This document shows, in pieces, positions 50,090-58,680 of a stretch of DNA of 59,156 bases (position 1 is the first letter of the stretch; each line of letters opens with the position of its first letter). The stretch is taken from positions 1 to 59,156 of the forward strand of contig NZ_JAMPTM010000011.1 in assembly GCF_025403375.1 (NCBI RefSeq). Reading direction: 5' to 3'. The notes beneath the pieces are model-generated. The model was not told the origin of the DNA. It ran no database searches and saw only the letters and a program-made list of their open reading frames with translations. The translations under genes and the position numbers were made by a program. This stretch comes from Frankia gtarii. Lineage in GTDB: Bacteria; Actinomycetota; Actinomycetes; Frankiales; Frankiaceae.

Positions 50090-51268
50090 GGGTAGGAACG
50101 ATTCGACGGCGTCGGCGGCGGCCTCGATCCCGCCGTCAGCGCGTAGCACGGCCCGGATTTCCGCCAGCCGGCCGGCGATCTCGGCGCGGGAAGCGGCGGA
50201 CTCGACGGCGGCGCGCAGCAGCGGCGGGCTGACCCGGTTGGCGGCGAGCTGCTCGCCGACGCCGAGGGCGGCGAGGATCGCGGCGTTGCCGAACTGCTCG
50301 GCGGCCAGTGGGATCGCGACCGTCGGGACGCCGAACCACAGCGATTCCACGCAGCTGCCCATCCCCGCGTGGGTGACGAACGCCGACGCCGCCGCGAGCA
50401 CCGCGAGCTGGTCGACGCTGCGGTGCGCCTCGACGTTGGCGGGCAGCGGGCCGAGCGCGGCGGGGTCGACGCGGCGGCCGAGCGCCATGACCACGTGCCA
50501 GTCGGTGCCGGCGAACGCCTCGGCGGCGGCCCGGTAGATGTCCGGCCGGTCGTTGTAGACGGTGCCCAGCGACACCAGCAGCACCCGCCCGGCGCCCGGC
50601 GGCGCGGTCCATGCCCGTTCGGCGAGCCGCGCGGGGTCCAGACACGGGCCGACGTGGCGCACGCCCGGCCGGACCCGGTCCAGGTGCGGCTGCAGCATCG
50701 GGGGGATCAGCGACACGGCGGGCCGGTCGGCGCCCAGCCATTCCCAGGGGTCGCGGTCGATGCCGAAGTCGTGCAGCCAGCTGGCGAACGCCGCGTGGTA
50801 CTCCTTGCCCGGCACGCAGGTGCGCAGCGCCGTCAGGGCCTCGGCGTTGTCCTGCTCGAAGCCGTCCCACGGCACCCACGTCGGGGACAGCAGCACCGCG
50901 GGAACGTTGCACCGGGCGGCGAGCACCGGCCCCGCCTGCGCGGCGACGTCGTGGATCAGCAGATCCGGCCGGTCGTCGTCGAAATGGCGGGCGAGTGCGG
51001 GCAGGGTGGTGACGGCCTCGGTCAGCAGCATCCGGGTGACGAGTTCCGCGGCCGGGTTGTCCGGCCAGTCCCCGTCCTCGGCGGGCAGCGTCGAGGGGTA
51101 GGTGACGGGCCGGGCGCCGGTGGGCTCCACCAGCCCGGCGAGCCGGTCGCCGACGGCGTAGCTGAGCCGGTGGCCGCGGCGGACGAGCTCGGCGATGACG
51201 CCGAGCGAGGGGTAGATGTGACTCGGCGTGGTGGTGCCGATCATGGCGATGTGTCGCGGGGTGCGCAT
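50087..51268 (-). CDS. MGT-type glycosyltransferase (macrolide/UDP-glucosyltransferase family)
   Basis: 393 residues, MRTPRHIAMIGTTTPSHIYP. GT-B fold: N-domain 'GTTTPSHIYPSLGVIAELVR' (acceptor site, the usual catalytic His replaced by 'HIYPSL' context), linker 'VGPCLDPARLAERAW', and a C-domain with the nucleotide-sugar motif 'FVTHAGMGSCVESLWFGVPT' and 'IPLAAEQFGNA' near 300-335. Relatives inactivate macrolides or decorate natural products with UDP-glucose. No biosynthetic cluster is adjacent, so self-protection or xenobiotic conjugation is likely. Confidence 0.93.
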   Translation of the reverse strand: MRTPRHIAMIGTTTPSHIYPSLGVIAELVRRGHRLSYAVGDRLAGLVEPTGARPVTYPSTLPAEDGDWPDNPAAELVTRMLLTEAVTTLPALARHFDDDRPDLLIHDVAAQAGPVLAARCNVPAVLLSPTWVPWDGFEQDNAEALTALRTCVPGKEYHAAFASWLHDFGIDRDPWEWLGADRPAVSLIPPMLQPHLDRVRPGVRHVGPCLDPARLAERAWTAPPGAGRVLLVSLGTVYNDRPDIYRAAAEAFAGTDWHVVMALGRRVDPAALGPLPANVEAHRSVDQLAVLAAASAFVTHAGMGSCVESLWFGVPTVAIPLAAEQFGNAAILAALGVGEQLAANRVSPPLLRAAVESAASRAEIAGRLAEIRAVLRADGGIEAAADAVESFLP

Positions 51269-51497
51269 CGTGTCCTGCCGTTCAGCATCGTCTGGTGATC
51301 GCCGGTGACCTCGTCGAGGCGGAGCGCGTCGTTGCCGGATTCGGGCGCGTCCATCCCGTTGTCGCCTGGGCCGGTCCGCAGGTTGCCTCCCGACCCGGAA
51401 GGGGCGCCCGGTACGGGGGGTGCCCGGCGGGCTGCGGGTGGGCGACCGAGCGGTCACCTGCCGGAACAAGCCTGCGCACCGGTGGGTTTCCTGATCC

Positions 51498-52343
51498 ATG
51501 AGCAGCCTCGGCACCATCGGCACCATCGGTATCGCGAGTTCGACCATCGCCTCCAGCACGGACACCGGCGCCGCCGTCACCGCGGCCGCCGAGGTCGAAG
51601 GGCTCGGCTATGCGACGTTGTGGCTGCCCGGCGGCCAGGGCAACAATGTCACCCTCGTCGAGCAGGTCGTGCGGGGGACGGACAGCCTGCTCGTCGCCAA
51701 CGGCATCCTGTCCGTCGACCAGGTCCCCGCCGCCGAGGTCGCGGCGACCTACGCGGCGCTCGCCGCCGACCATCCTGGCCGCTACCTTGCCGGCCTCGGC
51801 GGCGCGCACGGCGCGCATCCGCTGGACACCCTTGGCGCCTACCTCGACGAGCTCGACGCCGCGCAGCCCGCGGTGCCGGCCGACGGGCGCATCCTCGCTG
51901 CCCTCGGGCCTGCCATGCTCCGCCTCGCCCGCGACCGCGCGGCCGGGGCGTACCCCTACCTCGTCACCCCGCAGTACGTCACCGACGCGCGCGCCGTCCT
52001 CGGCCCAGACCGGACGCTGGCCGTGCTCGTCACCGTCATTCCCGACCGCGACCCGGCCGCCGCGCGGGGCGCCGCCCGCGAGTCGATCCGCTTCCTGACC
52101 ACCGTCCCCGGCTACGCCCGCAACCTGGCCCGGATGGGCTTCACCACCGACGACGTCGCCGACCTCAGCGACCGGCTCATCGACCAGGTCACGGTGTGGG
52201 GAGACCTGGAGACCATCGGTAAGCGGGTGGCCGAGTACCGCTCCGCCGGCGCGGACCAGGTCGTGCTCCAGGTCAACGACGCGATCGGCGGCGAGCCGGA
52301 GTCCACCTGGTGGCGCCGCCTCGCCGACGTCCTGCTCCACTGA
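51498..52343 (+). CDS. LLM-class F420-dependent oxidoreductase (TIGR03620-like)
   Basis: 281 residues, MSSLGTIGTIGIASSTIASS. 'AAEVEGLGYATLWLPGGQGN', 'DSLLVANGILSVDQVPAAEV', 'HPGRYLAGLGGAHG' and 'AAGAYPYLVTPQYVTDARAV' with 'VVLQVNDAIGGE' follow the short F420 subfamily that has this 'YPyl.tp.yv..aR..lGpd..lav' wording. Cofactor by family. The start has duplicated GTIGTIG. Followed by three copies of a 15-bp repeat. Confidence 0.9.
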   Translation: MSSLGTIGTIGIASSTIASSTDTGAAVTAAAEVEGLGYATLWLPGGQGNNVTLVEQVVRGTDSLLVANGILSVDQVPAAEVAATYAALAADHPGRYLAGLGGAHGAHPLDTLGAYLDELDAAQPAVPADGRILAALGPAMLRLARDRAAGAYPYLVTPQYVTDARAVLGPDRTLAVLVTVIPDRDPAAARGAARESIRFLTTVPGYARNLARMGFTTDDVADLSDRLIDQVTVWGDLETIGKRVAEYRSAGADQVVLQVNDAIGGEPESTWWRRLADVLLH

Positions 52344-52393
52344 CCCGCCGGCGGCCTACCCGGTCGGCCAGCCCCGCCGCTGCGCGCCGCCCG

Positions 52394-52438
52394 GCTGGGA
52401 GACGTCGGGCTGGGAGACGTCGGGCTGGGAGACGTCGG
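52394..52438. repeat. 15-bp tandem repeat, three copies, after the LLM gene
   Basis: GCTGGGAGACGTCGG is repeated exactly at 52394-52408, 52409-52423 and 52424-52438 in the intergenic region. Confidence 0.95.
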
Positions 52439-52533
52439 GCGAGGCCTGGCTGTGCCGGGCGGTGGGCTCTCTGGATACTGGGCATCCTCGTTTCTGGTCG
52501 AACGTGGTCGAACCTGGTCGAAGGAGTCCATCC

Positions 52534-53526
52534 GTGCCGTCCCCGTTACCTCCCTACCGGTTCGTCGCCGGAACCGCCGTCGTGACCGGCGCCGCGAGTG
52601 GCATGGGGGAGGAGATGGCCTACGGACTGGCCGGGCGCGGCAGCAACCTGGTGCTGCTCGATCGCGACGCACCGCGCCTGGAGGCCGTGGCCGCCAGGAT
52701 CTGTGCCCGCCAGCCACAGCTGCTGGTCGATTCCCTGACCGTCGATCTCGCCGACGTCGATGCCGTCGATGCCGCGGCGGCCCGTGTCCTGGCCGCCCAT
52801 CCCGAGGTGACACTGCTGGTCAACAACGCCGGCGTCGCGTTCGGCGGCGGCTTCGAACACCTCACGCTGGAGGAGTTCGACTGGGTGATGGCCGTCAACT
52901 TCCGCGCGCCCGTGCGGCTCACCCGTCTGCTCCTGCCGGCCCTGCTCGCCAGTCCGGGCAGCCACATCGTCAACGTCTCGAGCCTGTTCGGGCTCATCGG
53001 ACCACCCGGCCAGACGGCGTACTCGGCGAGCAAGTTCGCCGTCCGCGGCTTCACCGACGCTCTGCGCCACGAGCTGGCCGGCCGGGTCGGCGTCACGGCC
53101 GTGTTCCCCGGGGGGGTTCGCACCCGACTCGCCGAGACGGCACGGGTGGCGGGGGACGTGCCGAGCGACGAGGCGGAGGCGGGCCGGCGGGACTTCGCGA
53201 AACTGTTGAGCTACCCGGCCGACGCCGCCGCCCGGGAGATCCTCGCCGCGGTCGAGGCCCGCAAGGCCCGAGTGATCATCACGCGCCAGGCCAGGACGGT
53301 CGACGCCGTCGCCCGCCTCTTTCCGGCGTCCCATATGGCGATCTTCGAGTATCTGCTCACTCGCGCCGCCCGCATGGCCGCCCCGGGACGCGCCGTCACC
53401 GGCAGTCGGGCGACCACCGGCAGTCGGGCGACCACCGGCCGACGGGCGACCACCGGCCGACGGGCGACCACCGGCCGACGGGCGACCACCGGCCGACGGG
53501 CGACCACCGGCCGACGGGCGCCGTAA
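52534..53526 (+). CDS. SDR-family oxidoreductase with a hexapeptide-repeat tail
   Basis: 330 residues from GTG 52534 (GAAGGAG seven bases upstream). TGAASGMG near 17-24, 'VDLADVDA' near 67, NNAG in 'LVNNAGVAFGG' near 92, Ser in 'NVSSLFGLIG' and 'YSASK' near 158-162. The family core ends near residue 285. The final 42 residues are seven hexapeptides of the form TTG(S/R)RA, from an 18-bp tandem repeat. The basic Thr/Gly/Arg tail could bind nucleic acid or membrane, or be tolerated slippage product. Confidence 0.92.
   Translation: MPSPLPPYRFVAGTAVVTGAASGMGEEMAYGLAGRGSNLVLLDRDAPRLEAVAARICARQPQLLVDSLTVDLADVDAVDAAAARVLAAHPEVTLLVNNAGVAFGGGFEHLTLEEFDWVMAVNFRAPVRLTRLLLPALLASPGSHIVNVSSLFGLIGPPGQTAYSASKFAVRGFTDALRHELAGRVGVTAVFPGGVRTRLAETARVAGDVPSDEAEAGRRDFAKLLSYPADAAAREILAAVEARKARVIITRQARTVDAVARLFPASHMAIFEYLLTRAARMAAPGRAVTGSRATTGSRATTGRRATTGRRATTGRRATTGRRATTGRRAP
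53395..53520 (+). repeat. 18-bp minisatellite, seven copies, coding
   Basis: Units run in register from 53395 to 53520; the last five are identical ACCACCGGCCGACGGGCG. Encodes the SDR tail. Copy number is likely variable. Confidence 0.97.
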
Positions 53527-53549
53527 CCCGGGGCCCACGACGTCTGGGC

Positions 53550-54230
53550 TCACCGGACCAGCTCCCCGACCGATGCGAGGTCCGTGACCTCGGCGGTGAG
53601 GGACGCCCATGCCGGACGGTGCCGGCGTCTGCGGTTCACCCAGACGACGGGAATGCCGAGCGCGTTCGCGCCGGCCACGTCGGCGGTGAGCGAATCGCCT
53701 ACGTGCCAGGCCTCGCCCGGTGCGAGGCCGAGGTGGTCGAGCGCGAGCCGGAACGGTTCCGGCCGCGGCTTGTAGGCCCGTGCCTGTTCGCTCGTGACGA
53801 CTGCGTCCACCCGGAGTCCGTGGGCGTCGATCGCCGCGTCGAGATCGGCGCGGTCGATGTTCGAGACAAGGCAGACCGGCACGCCGATCTCCGCCAGGAA
53901 GGCCGCGGCGTCGGGGAGGAGCGCGGGTCGTCGCCAGTAGTCGAACAGTCGCCGGCTGAGTGGTTCCTCGTCGGCGTCCGAGCCGAAGCGCTGGATCGTG
54001 TCCCGCAACGACCGGCGCTCCAGCTCTCGCTGGGTGGCGAACGCGGGGCCCGCCGCGGCCGCGCACAGCCGGGCGAAGACATCCGACCAGTGTCGGCCGA
54101 TCGCGGCCGGGTCGTCTACGCGGGCTGTCGCGGTCCGCTGGATGCTGCGGCAGACCGCGGCCACCACGTCGTCGTCCTCGGCCACGACGGTGCCGTAGAA
54201 GTCGAGCAGGATCGCGCGCGGTCGGTTCAT
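53550..54230 (-). CDS. HAD-superfamily phosphatase
   Basis: 226 residues, MNRPRAILLDFYGTVVAEDD. Motif I 'LLDFYGTVV' (nucleophile Asp10; second acid replaced by Tyr-Gly-Thr, as in haloacid dehalogenase-like members), motif II 'CLVSNID' near 122, motif III 'AYKPRPEPF' near 153, motif IV 'WHVGDSLTADVAGA' near 175. The start overlaps the VOC stop as ATGA. Small-molecule phosphatase or dehalogenase; substrate unknown. Confidence 0.92.
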   Translation of the reverse strand: MNRPRAILLDFYGTVVAEDDDVVAAVCRSIQRTATARVDDPAAIGRHWSDVFARLCAAAAGPAFATQRELERRSLRDTIQRFGSDADEEPLSRRLFDYWRRPALLPDAAAFLAEIGVPVCLVSNIDRADLDAAIDAHGLRVDAVVTSEQARAYKPRPEPFRLALDHLGLAPGEAWHVGDSLTADVAGANALGIPVVWVNRRRRHRPAWASLTAEVTDLASVGELVR

Positions 54231-54604
54231 CCGCCGGCGGGAGTGAGGATCTCCAGGAAATGACCGGACGGGTCGGGGAAGTACACGCCGCGGCCGCCGC
54301 CTCGATGGTAGATCTCACCGGGGTGTTGCCGAGTGGGGTCGGCCCAGTAGTCGATGTCGGCCCGCCGGATCCGATCGAAGATCGCGTCGAATTCCGGTTC
54401 GGAGACGAGGAAGGCATAGTGCTGCGCGGTGATGGTCGGCTCGTCGCTGGTGGCGAAGTCGAGCGTGACGCCGTTGCCGGTGGCCACGGGCAGGAACGGG
54501 CCGGTCGGCGCCCCGACGGACAGGCCCAGGATGTCGGCCAGGAACTCGGCGGATTCGCGCCGGTCCCGGGCGACGACGATGGTGTGGTTGAGCTCGACGG
54601 GCAT
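54227..54604 (-). CDS. VOC-family protein
   Basis: 125 residues from ATG 54604 (GGAGGT upstream; a longer frame to 54652 has none). 'MPVELNHTIVVARDRRESAE' with the first His ligand, 'VTLDFATSDEPTITAQHYAF' and 'GRGVYFPDPSGHFLEILTPA' with Glu and His ligands suggest a metal-binding, dioxygenase/FosX-like member. Translationally coupled to the HAD gene. Confidence 0.92.
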   Translation of the reverse strand: MPVELNHTIVVARDRRESAEFLADILGLSVGAPTGPFLPVATGNGVTLDFATSDEPTITAQHYAFLVSEPEFDAIFDRIRRADIDYWADPTRQHPGEIYHRGGGRGVYFPDPSGHFLEILTPAGG

Positions 54605-54703
54605 CGTGCACCACCTCCGTCCACCAGTATCCACCCGAGCCTCCGGCACCATCAGCTCTGGTTCTAGATCGCATACGGATCATCTGTTGGACGTCTGCCT
54701 ACC

Positions 54704-54757
54704 GGGCCGGCGATCCTGGACAGGCCGGCGATCCTGGACGGGCCGGCGATCCTGGAA
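54704..54757. repeat. 18-bp tandem repeat, three copies, upstream of the NTF2-like gene
   Basis: GGGCCGGCGATCCTGGAC with one-base variants at 54704-54721, 54722-54739 and 54740-54757. It lies in the divergent region between the VOC and NTF2-like genes. Confidence 0.95.
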
Positions 54758-54809
54758 CTGCCACACACCGGTACGGACCAGAACCAGGACTCCCCACGGA
54801 GGTGGACAC

Positions 54810-55175
54810 ATGTCGGAACGCGACAAGGCCTGGCAGCCCGAGGACATCACCCGGCTGTTCGTCGAGCGGGTCAACGCCCGCGACGCCGAGGGCATCGCGG
54901 CGCTCTACGAACCGGACGCGGTAATGGCCTACCCGCCGGGCAGCGTGACAGTGGGCCGCGAGGCCATCCGCGCCTTCTGGGCGACGGCACTGCCGCACCT
55001 GCCGCCGTTCGAACAGGAGGCGCCCCTGCCGACCCTGGCCAGCGGCGACATCGCCCTGACCTCGACCCCGCCGAAGGACGGCGCCGGCGCCCGCGCCCAG
55101 GTGGTGCGCCGTCAGCCGGACGGTTCCTGGCTGCGGCTGATCGACCAGCCGGAGTTCACGTCCCCGTCTGCCTGA
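54810..55175 (+). CDS. SnoaL/DUF4440-like NTF2-fold protein
   Basis: 121 residues, MSERDKAWQPEDITRLFVER, with CGGAGGTGG upstream. 'VNARDAEGIAALYEPDAVMA' and 'TVGREAIRAFWATALPHLPP' plus the end 'VVRRQPDGSWLRLIDQPEF' are characteristic of the small actinobacterial SnoaL_3/DUF4440 proteins. Unknown ligand. Convergent with another NTF2-like gene eight bases away. Confidence 0.9.
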   Translation: MSERDKAWQPEDITRLFVERVNARDAEGIAALYEPDAVMAYPPGSVTVGREAIRAFWATALPHLPPFEQEAPLPTLASGDIALTSTPPKDGAGARAQVVRRQPDGSWLRLIDQPEFTSPSA

Positions 55176-55182
55176 GGCACGG

Positions 55183-55668
55183 TCAGGCCGCGAGGGCCGC
55201 GGCAAGCTCGTCGAGCCGGCCGAACGCCCGGGCGAACCCGACGGCGTCGGTGTAGTCGCGGGACTCGACGATCTGCCCGTCGCGCACCCGCAGCACGAAG
55301 ATGCACGCGACGTCGAAGTCGTCGGCGTCGGCGTGGGCGTCGGCGTCGGCGTGGGCGTGGGCGTGGCCGACATAGCGGAACTCGCCGATGACGACCTCCG
55401 GGTCGGCGGTGGCGTGCACCGTCCGGCCGACCGCGGCGAAGCTCTCAACCCCGTCGGTCGTCGCCGTCGCCGCGCCGAAGTGCCGACGCAGGTCGTCGCG
55501 GGTACGCAGCGGCTCGGCCGGAAACGGGGCGAACGGATGGCGGACGTCGGTGTGCTCGGCGTACAGCGCGACCAGCCGATCGAGCTGGGAGCGGTCGCCG
55601 AGTACGAGCCGCGGCACCGCGTCGGCGAGCGCGTGGAAGACCTCGGCGGGCGTGGCGACAGTTGTCAT
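55183..55668 (-). CDS. NTF2-like protein with a His/Ala/Asp-rich insert
   Basis: 161 residues, MTTVATPAEVFHALADAVPR. 'RLVALYAEHTDVRHPFAPFP' and 'ATADPEVVIGEFRYVGHAHA' then 'CIFVLRVRDGQIVESRDYTD' give the SnoaL cone fold. The insert HAHAHADADAHADADDFD at about 103-120 comes from GGCGTC/GGCGTG microsatellite expansion between two strands; it could bind divalent metal. Divergent from a TetR gene with half-sites between, so likely its target. Confidence 0.88.
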   Translation of the reverse strand: MTTVATPAEVFHALADAVPRLVLGDRSQLDRLVALYAEHTDVRHPFAPFPAEPLRTRDDLRRHFGAATATTDGVESFAAVGRTVHATADPEVVIGEFRYVGHAHAHADADAHADADDFDVACIFVLRVRDGQIVESRDYTDAVGFARAFGRLDELAAALAA

Positions 55669-55690
55669 CGGTGCCTCCGGTGGCAGAAAC

Positions 55691-55730
55691 GAAGTGATGA
55701 CTTCGGATCCTAACCGAAGTGGCCGCTTCG
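55691..55730. promoter_or_regulatory. Cluster of ACTTCG/CGAAGT half-sites (TetR operators)
   Basis: ACTTCGG (55700-55706) and CCGAAGT (55714-55720) form a 7-bp inverted repeat with a 7-bp spacer. GAAGT..ACTTC (55691-55704) and GAAGT...GCTTC (55716-55729) add overlapping palindromes. All lie between divergent starts at 55668 and 55781. Confidence 0.6.
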
Positions 55731-55780
55731 TTTACACCGCCGCGGTGACGACGAGTGATACGACGGACGGCGGGGGGCCG

Positions 55781-56377
55781 ATGTCGGGTGAAGGGTGGTC
55801 GCGGATGCGGGTGGACGCCCGGCTGAACCGCGAGCGCATCCTCGTCGCCGCCGAGGAGGTGTTCGGCGAGCTCGGCGCGCAGGCATCGACGGAGGAGGTG
55901 GCCCGGCGGGCCGGGGTGGGCGTCGCGACAGTGTTCCGCCACTTCCCCACCAAGGCCGACCTCGTCGAGGCGACGCTGGTCCGGCATTTCGACGACCTCG
56001 TCGCGCACGCGCGCACGCTCGTGGCCGCGCCCGCGCCGGGTCCGGCGCTCGCCGAGCTGGTGACCGCGATGATCGAGCGGGGTGCGACGAAGGTGACGCT
56101 GGCGAACCTGCTCGGGGTCCCCGACCAGCTCCCCCCGGGCGCGGCGGGCGCGGCCCGCCGGCTGCGCGACGCCGTCGACGCCGTGTTGCGCCGCGCGCAG
56201 GACGCGGGGGTGGCTCGCGCGGACGTCTCCGTCGACGAGCTCTACTTTCTGGTGCGGGGCCTGACCCAGGCGGCGGCCGCGCTGCCCGTGCCCACCGCGG
56301 TCAGTCGCGGCGCGGTCGCGGTCGTCCTGGCCGGCCTTGCCGCGGGGCCCGGCAGCGGCTCCTCGTCGCGCAGGTAG
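55781..56377 (+). CDS. TetR-family regulator
   Basis: 198 residues from ATG 55781 (MSGEGWSRMRVDARLNRERI); an upstream GTG is possible. Helix-turn-helix 'ILVAAEEVFGELGAQASTEE' and 'VARRAGVGVATVFRHFPTKA' (about 33-52). The ligand domain is Ala-rich and of SbtR-like type. Divergent from the His/Asp-rich NTF2-like gene. Confidence 0.92.
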   Translation: MSGEGWSRMRVDARLNRERILVAAEEVFGELGAQASTEEVARRAGVGVATVFRHFPTKADLVEATLVRHFDDLVAHARTLVAAPAPGPALAELVTAMIERGATKVTLANLLGVPDQLPPGAAGAARRLRDAVDAVLRRAQDAGVARADVSVDELYFLVRGLTQAAAALPVPTAVSRGAVAVVLAGLAAGPGSGSSSRR

Positions 56378-56704
56378 GCCGAACCGCGGGGTTGGCTGCC
56401 TGAGGCTGGGGCGACCGCCGTTGCTCGGGGGTCTGTCTGCCTGCCCGCCGGCCTGCTTGCCTGCCTGCGTGGGTGACCGTTGGTTCGTGGGTGACCGTTG
56501 GCTACGGTGGCGGCCCGGGCCCGGTGGTGATCCGGGGCCCGGCCACCGCTCTTGTCGCGTTGCGTGGTGTCCCGTTGTGTTTCGCTGCGTTGTGTTCGCG
56601 GTGCTCGTATGTCGGTGCTCGCGTGGCGGTGTTCGCGGTGTTCGCGATGTTCGCGGTGCTCGGGTGTCGGTGCTCGTGTGGTCGGCGCCTCGGATGTCGA
56701 GTTG
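56378..56704. other. 327-bp gap made largely of short repeats
   Basis: It contains CCTGCC/TGCCTG runs (about 56435-56470), a doubled GTGGGTGACCGTTGG (about 56470-56500), and a 9-bp tandem tract of GTGTTCGCG/GTGCTCG units (about 56575-56685). No gene is seen. The repeats end at the GNAT stop. Confidence 0.5.
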
Positions 56705-57322
56705 TCAGCGCGCGTTCTGCCTGCCCTGCGCGGGCACGGCGGGCAGGCCGCGCAGGGCGGCGGTCCAGTCAGCCTGGCTGATCGTGTGGACGGCATGGTC
56801 CTCGCCGTGGATGAACTCCAGGCGCTTCGGGGTCATGCCGAGCCGTTCGGCGACGCGGACCGACGCGGTGTTGTCCGACAGGATGACCGCGACGACCTCG
56901 TCGAGGTCGGGCCGCTGCGCGAAGGCCCAGCCGATGGCGGCGCTGGCCGCCTCGCGCGCGTAGCCCCGGTCCCAGCGGTCGCGGCGGATGAACCAGCCGG
57001 CCTCGACGCCGGGCCGGCTGGCCTCGACGCCGGGCCGGCCGGCCTCGGTCCACAGCAGCCCGGCCCGCCCGACGAGCGAACCGGTCGATCGTTCCACGGC
57101 GGCCCAGGGGCCCACGCCGGTCAGCGCCCAGCAGCCGATGTTGCCGGCCATCGCAGGCCACACGCTGTCCGGATCGGATCGTCCACCGATGTAGCGGGTG
57201 AACTCGGGATCGGACCAGATCTCGACGAAACCGGGAATGTCGGCATTATCGAGCGGACGCAGAACGAGGCGCTTCGTGGTGAGTGTCGGAATGGCCGTTA
57301 CGGCCGCCTCTTTCGTCGTCAT
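56705..57322 (-). CDS. GNAT-family acetyltransferase (RimJ/RimL type)
   Basis: 205 residues, MTTKEAAVTAIPTLTTKRLV. 'LTTKRLVLRPLDNADIPGFV' opens the RimJ-like fold, and 'GYAREAASAAIGWAFAQRPD' and 'SVRVAERLGMTPKRLEFI' carry the acetyl-CoA binding region. A 21-bp tandem duplication (57001-57042) inserts RPGVEAS/RPGVEAG before 'WFIRRDRWDRG'. The start overlaps the XRE regulator stop as ATGA. N-acetylates a peptide N-terminus or small amine. Confidence 0.93.
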   Translation of the reverse strand: MTTKEAAVTAIPTLTTKRLVLRPLDNADIPGFVEIWSDPEFTRYIGGRSDPDSVWPAMAGNIGCWALTGVGPWAAVERSTGSLVGRAGLLWTEAGRPGVEASRPGVEAGWFIRRDRWDRGYAREAASAAIGWAFAQRPDLDEVVAVILSDNTASVRVAERLGMTPKRLEFIHGEDHAVHTISQADWTAALRGLPAVPAQGRQNAR

Positions 57323-58680
57323 ACCGGCGTTCCGGCCGGCAGCGTCCGGCACGCCTCGAGAAAGGAGGAAACCGCGGGCAGCCGATGATGTTCCGGAGAA
57401 AACGACGAGGCGCACTGCCGCAGTCGAGCTTTCACGGTGTGCGTCAGTTCCGCCGGCGCAGACGACATTACCGCCATGGCGATCCGGGCCGCTTCCTCGG
57501 GTTCCGCGTCGGGACCGAGGAGATGTTGCGAGGCGTCGGACATCGAGGCGTGATGTGATTCCTCGACGGTGAAGTCGGCGCCCCTTCGCCGGTAACCGGC
57601 GACCGCGATCGGCGCCCATTCACGGGCCATGTCGGCGTCGCCCATCGTGATAGCCACTCCGGATCGGAACATGGCAACCGCCGCCGGACCGACCGGAGTT
57701 TCTCCCGGCATCGGTGCCATCGTGCAGGACGCCGCCTCCATCCGGTTCAGCGCGCGCCGGGCGTTGTCGTTGTCGCCCGCCTTCGCGTAGGCCCGCGCCT
57801 CGTAGGCGGCCATTCTCGCGTCCATGTACGGGTGGTTCACATGGCGGACGATGCTCAGCGCGGCAATGGCCTGGCGATAGCGCTGTGTGTGATAAGCGAT
57901 AGAGCTCTGCAGGGCCGCGACCGACATGATGAGAACGGGCTCATTGATCTCGTTCGCGTACGTTCCGGCGAGGCCGGCGAACCGGCGGGCGGAACGGAAG
58001 TCATCCGTGTTGAAGGCCAGCCGGCCGAGGAAGTAGGTGAGCTGGCCGCCGATCAACGTCACCCGGCTGCGGGTGCTCGCGGACATCCGGCCGTCGAGGA
58101 TCGCCTCGATCTGCTTCCAGCGCCCGGCCACCTCGCCGAGCAGGGCGGCGTGCGGGGCCGAGCCGTAGACCTGCGCGATCTCGTCGACGTCGGACTCCAG
58201 CTCGTCGAGCGTGCGGTCGGAGGCGCTGCCGATCTCGATGCGCTGCCGGGTGGAGACCGCCAGCGCGGACAGGGCGGGCAGCGCGGGTAGAGCCGCGAAC
58301 TCTCGCCGGTTCGTGGAAATCACCCCTTGATCGATTGTCCGTGCACCATTGGCTACGAGCATCCCCTCCGGTGCCGGAACGTATTCATCGGTCGGTTTTC
58401 TCATCGGAGGCACGACGCCGAGGCGTCGCGCCCGCTTTTCCCGGTCGGCGACGTCACGCAGCCGCCTAATCGCCCCCCCGCAGGGGAGAACGACATCCAG
58501 GGCATCGGAGAGGTCCGGTGAAGGTACCTCCCGACCGTTGACCGCCCGAGATACCTGCTGCCTTTTGAATCCCGTCCTTTCTGCCAGCCTGCTGATGTTG
58601 GTCTCGTTATCTCCGATCAAAGACTGGAGCATGTCTGCCAGCTGGTCCAGCGCATCATTGCGTTGCCGTTCAGCCTCCAC
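57319..58680 (-). CDS. XRE-family regulator with TPR-like helical domain
   Basis: 453 residues from GTG 58680, chosen because GGAGG lies six bases upstream; GTG 58740 would add 20. HTH at about 20-60: 'ETNISRLAERTGFKRQQVSR' and 'AVNGREVPSPDLSDAL'. From about 130 the sequence is helical repeats of the actinobacterial 'XRE plus TPR' kind ('FRSARRFAGLAGTYANEINE', 'RMAAYEARAYAKAGDNDNAR', 'MAREWAPIAVAGY'). Such proteins are very numerous in Frankia and streptomycetes, often quorum- or peptide-responsive, with a coupled enzyme. Here the coupled partner is the GNAT gene. Confidence 0.88.
   Translation of the reverse strand: MEAERQRNDALDQLADMLQSLIGDNETNISRLAERTGFKRQQVSRAVNGREVPSPDLSDALDVVLPCGGAIRRLRDVADREKRARRLGVVPPMRKPTDEYVPAPEGMLVANGARTIDQGVISTNRREFAALPALPALSALAVSTRQRIEIGSASDRTLDELESDVDEIAQVYGSAPHAALLGEVAGRWKQIEAILDGRMSASTRSRVTLIGGQLTYFLGRLAFNTDDFRSARRFAGLAGTYANEINEPVLIMSVAALQSSIAYHTQRYRQAIAALSIVRHVNHPYMDARMAAYEARAYAKAGDNDNARRALNRMEAASCTMAPMPGETPVGPAAVAMFRSGVAITMGDADMAREWAPIAVAGYRRRGADFTVEESHHASMSDASQHLLGPDAEPEEAARIAMAVMSSAPAELTHTVKARLRQCASSFSPEHHRLPAVSSFLEACRTLPAGTPV

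Noticed and set aside
52546-54624. 692-codon minus-strand frame across SDR, HAD and VOC genes
   Set aside because: Composition is Arg/Gly/Pro-rich with repeat-derived stretches and it runs through three well-supported genes; it is a shadow frame.
56552-56700. Cys-rich peptide (repeated CSR) as a lanthipeptide-like precursor
   Set aside because: The Cys/Ser/Arg pattern comes from the 9-bp GTGTTCGCG tandem repeat; there is no leader, core boundary or modifying enzyme.
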